Source of the DNA: Phycisphaerales bacterium UBA6054
GTDB taxonomy: Bacteria > Planctomycetota > Phycisphaerae > Phycisphaerales > UBA1924
NCBI GenBank assembly: GCA_002429045.1
Contig: DIYM01000021.1
Span: 1 to 21,771, forward strand
Length of the DNA: 21,771 nucleotides
Direction of reading: 5' to 3'
Of the stretch, positions 14,956 through 21,771 are shown piece after piece. Position numbers and translations under genes: made by a program. The notes beneath the pieces were generated by a model, which was given only the letters and a program-made list of their open reading frames with translations, was not told the origin of the DNA and ran no database searches. Position 1 is the first letter of the stretch. Every line of letters begins with the position of its first letter.

Positions 14956-15714
14956 CTACTTCTTGGCGAACGTCGTCATCAGGACTTCTTCGGTCTGCTC
15001 GGTCAGGTACAGGATGCAGCCGTCGTTGGGCGAGACCGTGAGCTTGCCCTGCATCAGCGAGGCGGCGACCTCGACCGGGACGGACATCATCGACGACCCG
15101 CAGACGAACTCGTGGCGCTTCCGATCGACGATCTCGAGCGGTGCCATGGCGTCCTCCCCCCGCTGATCGAGGAGCTCCTCGTAGAGGGCCATCGCGTTGT
15201 GCGGGATATCGGCGGCCAGCGTGTCACGCTTGGCACGGAGCTCGGCCAGTTTCGACGCGATCTCATCGGCCCGCTCCTGGCGCTCGGTCTCCGCGACCGA
15301 GCGGACCTTCTCACGCTCGCCCTTGGCGCCTTCGAGCTCGCCCAGCTTGGCCCTGATCTGCTCGATCTTCTCGAGGTACCCGATCGCTTCCTCGTCGAAC
15401 GAAGAACGCTGCTCTTTGAGGTTGTTGACCTCGCTGAGCAGCGCCTTGTACTCCTTGTTGGTCTGCGAGTTGTTCATCTTCTCGCGGAGCTCGTCGACCT
15501 TCGCCTCGATCCGTTTGCTCTCGCCCTCGGCGTTGCTCGCCGACGCCTGCAACTGGCGCAGCTGGGCTTCGAGGGACGACGCCTGCATCGCGATCTCCGC
15601 CAGCTGGCGGGTCTGCTCTGCGAGGAAGCGTTCGGCGCCATTCAGGCGCGAACTCAGACCCCGGATTTCTTTGTCAACACGGAACAACGCGAGGAGCTGC
15701 TTGGTCACCGACAT
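14956..15714 (-). CDS. coiled-coil protein of DUF164 type with degenerate zinc ribbon
   Basis: A 252-residue cytoplasmic protein with a long antiparallel coiled coil (about 5-170) followed by a small C-terminal domain. The motif NSQTNKEYKALLSEV (82-96) is the hallmark of the DUF164/CT398-like family, which usually ends in a C4 zinc ribbon (CxxC ... CPNCGRILY). Here the ribbon reads CGSS at 205-208 and SPNDGCILY at 228-236, so three of four zinc ligands are replaced although the surrounding residues are kept. The start is ATG 15,714, because GGGAGA lies just upstream; a GTG at 15,726 would include that site. It is the last gene of the purA-uppS-cdsA run, 93 bases after cdsA. The molecular function is not established; the family has been linked to envelope and flagellar or secretion systems in some bacteria. 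Confidence 0.85.
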   Translation of the reverse strand: MSVTKQLLALFRVDKEIRGLSSRLNGAERFLAEQTRQLAEIAMQASSLEAQLRQLQASASNAEGESKRIEAKVDELREKMNNSQTNKEYKALLSEVNNLKEQRSSFDEEAIGYLEKIEQIRAKLGELEGAKGEREKVRSVAETERQERADEIASKLAELRAKRDTLAADIPHNAMALYEELLDQRGEDAMAPLEIVDRKRHEFVCGSSMMSVPVEVAASLMQGKLTVSPNDGCILYLTEQTEEVLMTTFAKK

Positions 15715-15807
15715 GGATTCTCCCACCGGCCTGAAGAACCGGTAACCCCATACTAGACCGCCCCGATCCGGATGTGAACGCCCCGCGGTCGACCCGCACG
15801 CACGCCC

Positions 15808-16707
15808 TCATCCCGAGATCGAATGGAGCAACCAGAACGCGATCGGGGCGACGAACACCGGGGAATCGATCAGGTCCAGCACGCCCCCGAAGCCGGGCAG
15901 CGCCGTGCCGGCGTCCTTGATCCCGGCGTCCCGCTTGAGCAGGCTCGCCGCCAGATCGCCCGCCTGCCCCAGCCCGCCGAACAGCACGCCCATCGCCGCC
16001 CCCGCGAGAGGCGGAGGGGCGTTGACCCCCGCCGAGGCGAGCCACCATGACCCGAGCCCCCCGATGAGCCCCGCGGTCACCATGCCACCGGCCAACCCCT
16101 CCCAGGTCTTGCCCGGGCTCAGCCACGGGATGAGCTTGTGCTTGCCCATCGTGGTGCCGGTGAAATAGGCACCGATATCGCACGACTTCACGCACGCGAG
16201 CACCCAGATCAGCACCCAGATGTCATGCTCCCGCCGGATGAGGACCAAGAACCCGGGCATCACGCCCATGTACACAAACAGCGTGAGCACGCCGCTGGCG
16301 ACCGCGATGGCGCCGTCCGTGGACCGGTCTCGGATGCCATAGATCAGACCCAGCGTGTAAGCACCCATCACGCCGAACGCGACGATCCCGAGCGACTCGA
16401 CCGGTTCGGTCCCGACCGAGCCGAGCGTCGTGACGGCCACGCCCGCCAGCGCCGTCACCACCGCCGGGCGGGTCCAGACCAGAACGCCCTTGGCCCGGAA
16501 GATCCTCGCGACTTCGCGGGCGCCGGCTCCGGCAACCAGAAACACCAACGCCCCCACCACGATCGCCGGCGGGAGCGTCTCTCCGGAGAAACCGATGCCC
16601 GCGAGCCAGCCCGGTGTCGCCAGCCCATCGAGCCATTGGTCCAGCCACGCGGCCAACCCCAGCAGCAGGATCATGATCGGCCCGAATGTGAGTCTGTGTT
16701 TCAGCAA
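15808..16707 (-). CDS. cdsA: phosphatidate cytidylyltransferase (CDP-diacylglycerol synthase)
   Basis: CdsA makes CDP-diacylglycerol from phosphatidic acid and CTP, the branch point of bacterial phospholipid synthesis. The 299-residue protein is strongly hydrophobic with about seven to eight membrane segments. Conserved features are CDIGAYFTGTTMGKHKL (176-192), SPGKTWEG (197-204) and the C-terminal signature from Ser255 to Asp281. In the PROSITE form that signature contains P-x-H-G-G-x-x-D-R-x-D; here it is PGFGGVLDLID, with Phe273 for His and Leu279 for Arg, while both catalytic Asp (278, 281) are kept. The start appears to be TTG at 16,707, since LKHRLTFGPIMI matches the family N-terminus; there is no ribosome binding site, and coupling to uppS, which ends 24 bases upstream, is likely. 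Confidence 0.93.
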   Translation of the reverse strand: MLKHRLTFGPIMILLLGLAAWLDQWLDGLATPGWLAGIGFSGETLPPAIVVGALVFLVAGAGAREVARIFRAKGVLVWTRPAVVTALAGVAVTTLGSVGTEPVESLGIVAFGVMGAYTLGLIYGIRDRSTDGAIAVASGVLTLFVYMGVMPGFLVLIRREHDIWVLIWVLACVKSCDIGAYFTGTTMGKHKLIPWLSPGKTWEGLAGGMVTAGLIGGLGSWWLASAGVNAPPPLAGAAMGVLFGGLGQAGDLAASLLKRDAGIKDAGTALPGFGGVLDLIDSPVFVAPIAFWLLHSISG

Positions 16708-16731
16708 GGGAAGTGAGGGTATCCGGCGCGA

Positions 16732-17571
16732 TCAGCCCGGGCGGTCGTCGTCGAGCCCCCCGAACCGACGCCTGCGGCACGCGAACGTGCGGACCGCCTC
16801 GTGCAGGCTGGATTCGGAGAAGTCGGGCCAGTGCTGCTCGGTCACGTAGATCTCCGCGTAGCTGAGCTGCCACAGCAGGTAGTTGCTCAGACGCATCTCG
16901 CCGCCGGTCCGGATCAGCAGGTCCGGGTCGGGGAGCCCGGCGGTGTTGAGGTGACCCGCGATCACGGTCTCGTCGATGTCGCCGGGGGCGAGCTCGCCCG
17001 AAGCCGACCGGGAAGCGATCGCGCGGACGGCGTCGACGATCTCGTCCCGTGCGCCGTAGTTGATCGCAAGGCAGAGCGTCAGCCCTGTGCAGCGCTCGGT
17101 CGCTTTGCAGAGCGTGTCGAGCGCCCCGAGCACGTCATCAGGCATCCCAGTGCGACGACCGATGACCCGCACGCGGATGTTGTGGCGGAGCAGTTCCTCA
17201 CGCTCGCCCTCGCAGTACGCGATGCACAGGCGCATCAGGGCCTGGATCTCGTCGCCCGGGCGGCGCCAGTTCTCGCTGCTGAACGAGTAGAGGGTGAGCA
17301 CCTCGATACCGAGTCTGACGCTCGCCGTGATGACCTCGCGGACGCCCGACGCGCCGGCCTGATGCCCGAAGGCACGCGGGAAGCCGCGTTCTTCGGCCCA
17401 GCGCCCGTTGCCGTCCATGATGACCGCGATATGCCTCGGGATGCGTGACGGGGGGACGTCGGGCAGCAGACCGCGCGGGTCGGCCTCTGGGAAGCGATCG
17501 AGGATGCGGCGCAACGCCGATCTGTCCTCGCCGGTCAGCTCGGCCCGCGGCGTCGACACCGGACCGCTCAC
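16732..17571 (-). CDS. uppS: isoprenyl transferase (undecaprenyl diphosphate synthase)
   Basis: A cis-prenyltransferase that builds the C55 carrier lipid for peptidoglycan and other envelope glycans. The 279-residue protein has the catalytic loop HIAVIMDGNGRWAEERG (47-63, Asp53), the hydrophobic-cleft region LTLYSFSSENWRRP (92-105) and the family signature LPDPDLLIRTGGE (213-225). It has about 45 extra residues before the core compared with the E. coli enzyme. The start is GTG at 17,571, with a G-rich ribosome binding site inside the end of purA, overlapping the purA stop by four bases (GTGA). cdsA follows directly, a common pairing in bacteria. Confidence 0.97.
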   Translation of the reverse strand: MSGPVSTPRAELTGEDRSALRRILDRFPEADPRGLLPDVPPSRIPRHIAVIMDGNGRWAEERGFPRAFGHQAGASGVREVITASVRLGIEVLTLYSFSSENWRRPGDEIQALMRLCIAYCEGEREELLRHNIRVRVIGRRTGMPDDVLGALDTLCKATERCTGLTLCLAINYGARDEIVDAVRAIASRSASGELAPGDIDETVIAGHLNTAGLPDPDLLIRTGGEMRLSNYLLWQLSYAEIYVTEQHWPDFSESSLHEAVRTFACRRRRFGGLDDDRPG

Positions 17572-18968
17572 GCCAGACCCCCCGCGGCGACGGTGGCGTC
17601 ACGCTCGATGGTCTGCTCCCGATCCGGCCCGACGCCGATGGTCCGCACGGGCACACCGACGAAGGACTCGATGCGTTCGACGTACCGGCACGCGGGCCCG
17701 GGCAGATCGTCGAACGAGCGGACGCCCGTGATCTCCTCGCAGAACCCGGGCATCGTCTCGTAGATCGGCTCTGCTTCGGCCAGTTCGAAGCCATCGGGCA
17801 GGAACCGCTCGGTGCGCCCCTCCGGGGTGGCGTAGGCCGTGCAGAGCCTGAGCTCGTCGAATCCGGCGAGCACGTCGAGCAGCGTGAGACCGAGCTCGGT
17901 GGCGCCCGAGACGATGGCGGCGTAACGCAGCGCGACCAGGTCGATCCAGCCCACCCGTCTCGGGCGGCCCGTCGTGGTGCCGAACTCCCGCCCCCGCTCG
18001 CGGATGCGGTCGGCCGTCGCGTCGTGCAGTTCGGTGGGCATGGGCCCGCCCCCGACGCGGGTCGAGTACGCCTTGACCACGCCGATGACACGTCCGATCT
18101 TCTGGGGGGGGACGCCGGTGCCCGGGCCGATGCCGAGCGAAGACGCGTTGGAGCTGGTGACGTAGGGGAACGTGCCGTGGTCCACATCGAGCATCGTCGC
18201 GTTGGCGCCCTCGAACAGGATGGTCTTCCCCTCCTGATCGAGCCCGTTGAGCAGGTACGCGGTGTCCTTGATCATCGGTCGCAGGCGCCTCCCGAGTTCG
18301 CCCATCCGCTCGGCGATCGCCCCGGCGTCGAACACCTCGGGCTCATCGGGGTGCAACGCCCTGAATACAGAGTTCTTCAGCCCGCAGATCATGTCGAGTT
18401 TGGAACGGAGCAGTTCGGGGCGGAGCATGTCGCCCACCCGGATCGCCGTCGCCCGCTGGACCTTGTCCGCGTACGCGGGACCGATCCCCCGGCGGGTCGT
18501 CCCGATCGCCGCGATCACGTTTTTGGAGGGGCTGGACGCGTCGACCGGGGATGCCTGGAGCAGTTCCTCGCGGAGCCCGTCCTCTGCCTTGTGATAGGGC
18601 ATGACCACATGCGCTCGGCTGGAGAGCACGAGCGATGAGGTATCCACACCGCGGGCCGACAGCCCGTCGATTTCCTCGATCAGACGCTCCGGATCGACCA
18701 CCACGCCGTTGCCGATGACCGCGAGCGACCCCGGGGCCAGGATGCCCGAGGGGACCAGGTGCAGCGCGTACCGCACGCCCTCGACGACGACAGAATGGCC
18801 GGCGTTCGCCCCACCGTTGTACCTGACCACCGCGTCGAACACGCCGGGGGTGCCCGCCAACCGATCGACGAGCTTGCCCTTGCCCTCGTCGCCCCACTGG
18901 AGGCCCACGACCGCGGTGTGCCGGGGATTCGGCGGGCGTTGCGGGGCTTGGTCCGAAAACTGTGACAA
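17568..18968 (-). CDS. purA: adenylosuccinate synthetase
   Basis: PurA makes adenylosuccinate from IMP, aspartate and GTP, the first committed step to AMP. The 466-residue protein has the N-terminal GTP-binding loop GLQWGDEGKGK (22-32; catalytic Asp27), NGGANAGHSV (51-60; catalytic His58) and GTTRRGIGPAYADK in the IMP site. It is about 30 residues longer than E. coli PurA, partly from a Pro/Gln-rich N-terminus. The start is TTG at 18,968, supported by an excellent GGAGGAG site eight bases upstream and by the lack of any better start. It leads the purA-uppS-cdsA-coiled-coil operon and overlaps uppS by four bases. Confidence 0.97.
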   Translation of the reverse strand: MSQFSDQAPQRPPNPRHTAVVGLQWGDEGKGKLVDRLAGTPGVFDAVVRYNGGANAGHSVVVEGVRYALHLVPSGILAPGSLAVIGNGVVVDPERLIEEIDGLSARGVDTSSLVLSSRAHVVMPYHKAEDGLREELLQASPVDASSPSKNVIAAIGTTRRGIGPAYADKVQRATAIRVGDMLRPELLRSKLDMICGLKNSVFRALHPDEPEVFDAGAIAERMGELGRRLRPMIKDTAYLLNGLDQEGKTILFEGANATMLDVDHGTFPYVTSSNASSLGIGPGTGVPPQKIGRVIGVVKAYSTRVGGGPMPTELHDATADRIRERGREFGTTTGRPRRVGWIDLVALRYAAIVSGATELGLTLLDVLAGFDELRLCTAYATPEGRTERFLPDGFELAEAEPIYETMPGFCEEITGVRSFDDLPGPACRYVERIESFVGVPVRTIGVGPDREQTIERDATVAAGGLA

Positions 18969-19042
18969 GATCGGCTCCTCCGGGGGTGAAATCGGCCCGG
19001 GAACGATACGCGCCGAGCGGTGTCGGCGTTCGTGCAGGATCG

Positions 19043-19048
19043 ATTATG
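19043..19048 (-). promoter_or_regulatory. possible -10 box for the purA operon
   Basis: CATAAT on the minus strand matches five of six -10 positions in an otherwise GC-rich gap, about 75 bases before the purA start. No matching -35 box is seen 16-18 bases upstream, so this is weak. Confidence 0.3.
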
Positions 19049-19091
19049 CGTGTGAGGATGCCCGCACTTTGGAGAATGCGGACCCAGGCCG

Positions 19092-19120
19092 TTGATATTG
19101 GGTTTCGATCAGCCGATAGG
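19092..19120 (+). promoter_or_regulatory. candidate promoter for the small zinc-ribbon gene
   Basis: TTGATA (19,092-19,097) and GATAGG (19,115-19,120) are 17 bases apart. The transcript would start just before the GGAGG ribosome binding site at 19,126, leaving a very short leader. The -10 match is weak. Confidence 0.35.
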
Positions 19121-19139
19121 GCGATGGAGGAGCGGACCG

Positions 19140-19334
19140 ATGTCGGAGAGTCCCATCAGAATCCGGTGCCCCAACCTGACCTGTCGGAAGGTGCTGGCGG
19201 TGCCGCAGGTCGCTCGGGGGAAGACCGTGCGTTGCCGCACGTGCTCGACGAGCATCCGGGTCCCGAGCAAGCCCGAGTCGAAGAAGACCGGGAGCCCGGA
19301 CCCCGAGTCCGTCGAGAGCAAACCGAATCAGTGA
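19140..19334 (+). CDS. small zinc-ribbon protein
   Basis: A 64-residue protein whose first 42 residues form a probable zinc ribbon: CPNLTC at 10-15 and CRTC at 32-35, with GKTVRC between, a pattern like the MJ0042-type ribbons frequent in planctomycete proteins. The tail (43-64) is Ser/Pro/Glu/Lys-rich and probably disordered. I start at ATG 19,140 because GGAGG lies nine bases upstream; an in-frame ATG further up at 19,092 lacks such a site and overlaps the promoter candidate. It is divergent from purA and convergent with the FHA gene. The function is unknown; a nucleic-acid or protein adaptor role is a guess. Confidence 0.75.
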   Translation: MSESPIRIRCPNLTCRKVLAVPQVARGKTVRCRTCSTSIRVPSKPESKKTGSPDPESVESKPNQ

Positions 19335-19402
19335 TCGCTGGCCCGCCGGGCGACCACGCCGTCGGTCTTCGGCGCGTGCGCCGCGCGTCCGGGGCGGGCG
19401 CC

Positions 19403-19882
19403 TCACAGCGGCGGCTGGTCGTCTTCGTCCAGATCGTTGAAATCGAAATCCATCATGCTGGACTCGTCCATGTCACCCGCGGGCTTGGGGGCGGGGGTCT
19501 GGGGCGTGCCGGTGGAGGACGGGGTCGGCATGGCCTCTTCCTCGGGCAGCCCGTCCTCGTAGAGGAACTCGGGGTCGAACTCATCCGGGTCGCCGTTCAC
19601 TTGGATCAGGAACACCTGCCCCCCGATCGAGAGCAGGTCACCCGGGGCCGCCGGGTGGCTGGTGATCCGTTCCTGGTTGAGATACGTCCCGTTGCTCGAG
19701 CCGAGGTCGTTGACGGTGATCGAACCGTCGGCGACGACGATCTCGCAGTGCTTTCGGCTGATGCCCGCGGTCGGGATCCGGACCTGGCAGGAATCCTGGC
19801 GCCCGAGCACCGAAAGCTGCTTCTTGAGCACGACCCGCTGGGACTTGCCGTCCTGAGTGACTCTGACCAACGCGACTTCCAC
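19403..19882 (-). CDS. FHA-domain protein with acidic tail
   Basis: A 159-residue cytoplasmic protein with one forkhead-associated domain (about 4-96), a phosphothreonine-binding module. The key residues are present: Gly27-Arg28 (VLGRQ), Ser42-Arg43 and His45 (ISRKH), and Asn64-Gly65 (GSSNGTYLN). The rest is a Pro/Thr-rich linker followed by an acidic tail (MDFDFNDLDEDDQ, 144-156). The start is GTG at 19,882 with AAAGGA upstream. It is divergent from hemW, 102 bases away. Partner kinases are not in the window. It probably senses phosphorylation by a Ser/Thr kinase encoded elsewhere, but this is inferred from the domain only. Confidence 0.9.
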   Translation of the reverse strand: MEVALVRVTQDGKSQRVVLKKQLSVLGRQDSCQVRIPTAGISRKHCEIVVADGSITVNDLGSSNGTYLNQERITSHPAAPGDLLSIGGQVFLIQVNGDPDEFDPEFLYEDGLPEEEAMPTPSSTGTPQTPAPKPAGDMDESSMMDFDFNDLDEDDQPPL

Positions 19883-19984
19883 CGTGATCTATCCTTTCGC
19901 TGCCCGCGCGTCGGTCCAGAGAGCGGACCGGAGGGCCGGAGAACCCCGAATACCGTGCCCGACGATATCTCCATCAGGCTTCCC

Positions 19985-21223
19985 ATGCAACGTTCGATCG
20001 GATCCGCCCGGACGCCCTGCGCCCGGATCGCGTCCGATACCGCGGACGCTTGGTCGGGGAAGCAGGCCGCCCGGCCGTCGTCGCTCTATGTCCATGTCCC
20101 GTTCTGCGCTCATAAGTGCCATTACTGTGATTTCTACTCGATCGTGGACACCCAGGACCGGCAGGAGGCGTTCGCTCACCGGCTGATCGAGGAGATCGGC
20201 GCGATCGCGCCGATCTGCGGCCCGCTGGAGACCGTGTTCGTCGGCGGCGGGACGCCCAGCATGCTCCGCCCGGACCTGTGGGCCCTCGTGCTCGATGCCA
20301 TGCGGACACGCCTGGACATGGGCCCGATCCTCGATGGCACGGGGGAGTTCACCGTCGAGTCGAACCCCGAGACCGTCACGCCCGCTCTGATGGGCACGCT
20401 CCGGCGCGGCGGGGTCAACCGGATCAGCATGGGGGCTCAGTCGTTCGATCGCAGGCATCTGGCGACCCTCGAACGACGGCACGACCCCGATCGCCTTCCG
20501 CTCGCGTGCGGCATCGCCCGCGACGCCGGCATCGCGCGGCTGTCCGTCGATCTGATCTCGGCGGTCCCGGGGCAGACGATCGACGACTGGGACCGCGATC
20601 TCGGGATCGCCCTGTCGCTGGGCACCGAGCACATCTCGGCATACACGCTGACCTATGAGCCGGGCACCGCGATGACCGCGAGGCTCGGGCGTGGCGAGTT
20701 CGCCAAGGCAAGCGAGGATCTCGAAGCCGAGATGTACGAGCACACCGTCGAACGACTGGGCCTGGAAGGGCTCGGGCGATACGAGGTGTCCAACTACGCC
20801 AGACCCGGCGCCGCGTGCGCGCACAACATGTGCTACTGGAGACAGCACGACTGGCTCGCGGTCGGGCCGGGCGCCAGCGCGCATGTCGCGGGCTGGCGGT
20901 GGAAGAACACGCCCAGGCTGGACGACTACCTGTCGCTGAGCGACGGCGGATTCGCGCCGATCAGCGAGCTGGAAGAGCCGGACCCGGCGCGCTCCCTGAT
21001 GGACCGGCTGATGACCGGCATCCGTCTGACCGAGGGCGTGGACGGCGAACGGGCGATGTCGGAATGCGGCTCGCTCGGGCGATCGGACTCGATGCGTGCG
21101 GCTGTTGACTCGTGCGTGGACGCGGGCTGGCTGGCGGAGCGCTCCGGACGCTGGATGCTGACCGGGTCAGGCTTCCTGTTCGCCGACCGTGTCGCGGGCG
21201 ATCTGATCGGGGCCCTGGTCTGA
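19985..21223 (+). CDS. hemW: HemW-type radical SAM protein (heme chaperone family)
   Basis: A 412-residue radical SAM protein of the HemN/HemW family. The cluster motif is CAHKCHYCDF (Cys41, Cys45, Cys48, with Phe50 where HemN has a fourth Cys), which marks it as HemW, a heme-binding chaperone, and not coproporphyrinogen dehydrogenase. Other family features are FVGGGTPSML, ESNPETVT, RISMGAQSFD, YEVSNYARPGAACAHNMCYW (with HNxxYW) and GPGASAHV; a winged-helix C-terminal domain starts near DRLMTGIRLTEG. The first 32 residues are an unusual extension. ATG at 19,985 has a modest AGG upstream; GTG at 19,955 would add ten residues. Its 3' end overlaps the convergent pseudouridine synthase gene by 57 bases. 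Confidence 0.9.
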   Translation: MQRSIGSARTPCARIASDTADAWSGKQAARPSSLYVHVPFCAHKCHYCDFYSIVDTQDRQEAFAHRLIEEIGAIAPICGPLETVFVGGGTPSMLRPDLWALVLDAMRTRLDMGPILDGTGEFTVESNPETVTPALMGTLRRGGVNRISMGAQSFDRRHLATLERRHDPDRLPLACGIARDAGIARLSVDLISAVPGQTIDDWDRDLGIALSLGTEHISAYTLTYEPGTAMTARLGRGEFAKASEDLEAEMYEHTVERLGLEGLGRYEVSNYARPGAACAHNMCYWRQHDWLAVGPGASAHVAGWRWKNTPRLDDYLSLSDGGFAPISELEEPDPARSLMDRLMTGIRLTEGVDGERAMSECGSLGRSDSMRAAVDSCVDAGWLAERSGRWMLTGSGFLFADRVAGDLIGALV

Positions 21224-21771
21224 GTCCCGATCGACTTGTCGCTGACCGCCCGTCTCCGGGCGGTGCAGGTCGAGGCGTTTGAGCAGACCGCGGAGATCGC
21301 GCGGGAACGCCGATCGGGTATCGACAGGCTCGCCCGTCCTGGGATGCTCGATCACGATCCTGTGGGCGTGCAACGCCAGCCTGGAGGAGATCCCGCGTGC
21401 CCTGTTCGAGCCGTAGAGGCCGTCTCCGAGCACGGTGGCGCCGACCGATGCGAGATGGACGCGGATCTGATGAAGCCGCCCGGTGACCGGGCGTGCCTCG
21501 ATGAGCGCGCCCAGATCGGATTCTTCGAGGACGCGGTACGCGGTGACCGCGGGCTTGCCGCCCGGCGAGATCCTCGAACTGCGGACCGATGTGTAGCGGT
21601 CCTTGCGCTTGAGCACCTCCTCGATCGGTTTCTTGATCACGCCCTCGCGGACGCGTGGCGCCTTGACGCACACCGCCCAGTAGAACTTCTTGACGGTGCG
21701 CTGCTCGAACTGGGCGCGCAGCCCGTCGTAGGCGACGCGTGTGAGCGCGACCGCCAGCACGCCCGAGGTGT
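21167..21771 (-). CDS. RluA-family pseudouridine synthase, 5'-truncated by window edge
   Basis: The C-terminal part of an rRNA- or tRNA-modifying pseudouridine synthase of the RluA/RluC/RluD family. The visible frame begins at the window edge with TSGVLAVALT, which in this family follows directly on the catalytic Asp (RLDxxTSG), so that Asp lies a few codons outside. Conserved segments are VKKFYWAVCVKAPR, ISPGGKPAVTAYRVLE, the signature RPVTGRLHQIRVHLA and LALHAHRI. The last 30 or so residues (RPETGGQRQVDRDSDQG) are a low-complexity tail that overlaps the 3' end of hemW on the other strand. Which member it is, and its target base, cannot be told from this part. Confidence 0.92.
   Translation of the reverse strand, partial: TSGVLAVALTRVAYDGLRAQFEQRTVKKFYWAVCVKAPRVREGVIKKPIEEVLKRKDRYTSVRSSRISPGGKPAVTAYRVLEESDLGALIEARPVTGRLHQIRVHLASVGATVLGDGLYGSNRARGISSRLALHAHRIVIEHPRTGEPVDTRSAFPRDLRGLLKRLDLHRPETGGQRQVDRDSDQGPDQIARDTVGEQEA

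Noticed and set aside
18962..19984. Long plus-strand open frame upstream of hemW, continuous with it (753 codons in total)
   Set aside because: It runs antisense through the clear FHA gene and has no homology-like sequence before the HemW core; open frames of this size are common by chance in such GC-rich DNA.

Overview
The window is high-GC bacterial DNA, roughly two thirds G+C by eye. The left half (1 to about 10,060, minus strand) is one long ribosomal-protein cluster in the classic S10-spc order: rpsJ, rplC, rplD, rplW, rplB, rpsS, rplV, rpsC, rplP, rpmC, rpsQ, rplN, rplX, rplE, rpsN, rpsH, rplF, rplR, rpsE. rpsE runs off the left edge. Several of the proteins look like a deep-branching lineage, and the right-hand genes include a tiny CxxxxC/CxxC zinc-ribbon protein of a kind I associate with planctomycetes. 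My best guess is Planctomycetota, perhaps Phycisphaerae. This is inference, not proof.

Regulation of the r-protein cluster looks unusual. A sigma70-like promoter and a leader with competing stems precede rpsJ. A strong intrinsic terminator (10-bp stem plus five T) sits directly after rpsJ. A 328-bp gap between rplC and rplD holds a candidate promoter followed by several hairpins, two capped by GAGA tetraloops, with two mutually exclusive helices. The cluster may therefore be three transcription units: S10; L3; and L4 onward. Several proteins are atypical. L22 has an N-terminal extension that reads like an XRE-type helix-turn-helix. L2 has a rewritten version of its most conserved signature. 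S14 is short but has lost its zinc cysteines. S5 has an RGG-like tail.

The middle (10,183-14,883, plus strand) holds an unrecognised secreted protein, a large M28-family zinc peptidase lipoprotein with an apparent inserted beta domain, a perfect 14-bp-stem terminator, and ruvB, which may be translated from a leaderless mRNA.

The right part holds a minus-strand operon purA-uppS-cdsA-(coiled-coil/DUF164-like gene). It links AMP synthesis, the undecaprenyl carrier lipid and phospholipid synthesis, and ends in a protein whose zinc ribbon has lost three of four cysteines. Beyond it lie a 64-residue zinc-ribbon protein (plus), an FHA-domain protein (minus), a HemW-type radical SAM protein (plus), and the 3' part of an RluA-family pseudouridine synthase (minus) that overlaps the end of hemW tail to tail. 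I saw no tRNA, rRNA, insertion sequence or CRISPR array.
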